A stretch of 64,000 nt of DNA, taken from assembly GCF_000817775.3 (NCBI RefSeq), contig NZ_JTHE03000109.1:1-64000 (forward strand), read 5' to 3'. Source of the DNA: Lyngbya confervoides BDU141951 (GTDB taxonomy: Bacteria; Cyanobacteriota; Cyanobacteriia; Thermosynechococcales; Thermosynechococcaceae). The notes beneath the pieces are model-generated. The model saw nothing but the letters and a program-made list of their open reading frames with translations, had not been told where the DNA came from and did not search any database. Below are positions 63,466 to 64,000 of the stretch, one piece after another; position 1 is the stretch's first letter, and every line of letters begins with the position of its first letter. The position numbers and the translations under genes were made by a program.

Positions 63466-64000
63466 GCGCGGTCCGCTGGGTAGGCAGGACAGTGGCCTAG
63501 AAAGCTATCGGGATGATGAAAGTCGGCGGTGGCGCTTGGGTGGGTTAAGGCCCAATAGCTCAATAATCCTGTCTGGGTTTCCAGTACCGTTGCTATCGCC
63601 AGATCAAGGGGCTGAGTCGGCGGGGCGATCGCGGTGAGATCCACCGCGTAGCTCAGGTGGTAGTGGTGTGTTGTGCGTTTAATCTGTACTGGTAGATCCG
63701 TGACGGCAGGGCAGGGGGTCATCCCCGCGCGGTAGCTGGAAAATGCATATCGGTTCCAATCGCCCGTGGGAGAGACATTGACCTCCCAGTAGCGATCAGC
63801 TGCTTGGGGCCGCACAAAGCACTCAAAACAGCTATGCTGCCAGAGATGATGGCGACGCTGGCTCAGGGGATGGCGCTGCGGTAGGGCCAGCGCGGCGATC
63901 GCCCCCGTCAACTCAAAGGATATCCTCAGTAAAGACCGCTGGCGCTTGACGGTGGCGGTGATCTGTGGGGGGGGATCGAGATCCGCAAAACTGGAGGTCT
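63462..64000 (-). CDS. DOMON-like domain protein, 3' part (runs off window)
   Basis: The gene's 5' end lies beyond the right edge; the frame is open from 64000 to the stop at 63462-63464. The visible part has CFECFVRPQAADRYWEVNVS then PTGDWNRYAFSSYRAGM near its middle, the aromatic pattern (C-F-E-x-F, Y-W-E-x-N-x-S, W-N-x-Y) of the DOMON-like type 9 family, a beta-sandwich related to carbohydrate- or heme-binding DOMON domains. Ligand unknown. An internal TTG at 63911 is not needed as a start because the frame continues upstream (SSFADLDPPPQITATVKRQR). It converges on the coiled-coil gene with a 4-bp overlap. Confidence 0.8.
   Translation of the reverse strand, partial: TSSFADLDPPPQITATVKRQRSLLRISFELTGAIAALALPQRHPLSQRRHHLWQHSCFECFVRPQAADRYWEVNVSPTGDWNRYAFSSYRAGMTPCPAVTDLPVQIKRTTHHYHLSYAVDLTAIAPPTQPLDLAIATVLETQTGLLSYWALTHPSATADFHHPDSFLGHCPAYPADRA

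Overview
The window comes from a cyanobacterial chromosome. The evidence is many HIP1 octamers (GCGATCGC), the clock kinase gene sasA, a short three-domain ribosomal protein S1, a DUF1816 protein, cofG, and several membrane proteins of a type I associate with cyanobacteria. I cannot name the genus from sequence alone.

Region 1 (1-20.2 kb) is accessory and looks AT-richer by eye than the rest. It holds an ABCG-type half transporter, then on the minus strand a lipid/polyketide cluster: a 3007-residue FAAL-ACP-KS-AT-DH-ER-KR-ACP megasynthase, two free-standing fatty acyl-AMP ligases (FAALs), an alpha-oxoamine synthase (AOS) and a dedicated acyl carrier protein. A decayed IS66-like transposase lies between the ligases and the AOS-ACP pair. 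More insertion-sequence debris fills the spacer before sasA. The gene set suggests that fatty acids are adenylated, extended by one fully reduced malonyl unit, and released by decarboxylative condensation with an amino acid, giving a sphingoid-like long-chain alpha-aminoketone. That is inference; the enzymes are recognisable but the product is not known to me.

Region 2 (20.2-53.6 kb) is mostly housekeeping: sasA; a tight minus-strand run purL-purF-deoC-recO-MFS transporter-glycosyltransferase; a DnaJ-TPR membrane protein; nrdR and rpsA; cofG; two conserved membrane or lipid-anchored-type proteins of unknown role; a branched-chain-type ABC uptake operon that also carries a double-ATPase oligopeptide-type ABC protein; rodA; mrp; an alpha/beta hydrolase; a run LCP-STAS-mrnC-rlmB-DUF1816; a sugar-phosphate nucleotidyltransferase; carB; and a detached LivH-type permease. 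The STAS gene appears to start at an AUU codon.

Region 3 (53.6-60.1 kb) is a second accessory island built from P-loop ATPases and TPR proteins. A TPR protein and a 5'-truncated ATPase run leftward. A one-base-overlapping pair of ATPase genes runs rightward. Between them lies a 16-bp-period repeat array that may be their operator. This module is the best candidate in the window for an undescribed conflict- or signalling-type system, although no effector enzyme is visible.

Region 4 (60.2-64 kb) has a two-TM potassium channel with an RCK domain, a pseudogene broken by in-frame stops and a one-base deletion, a coiled-coil protein, and the 3' part of a DOMON-like gene that runs off the right edge.
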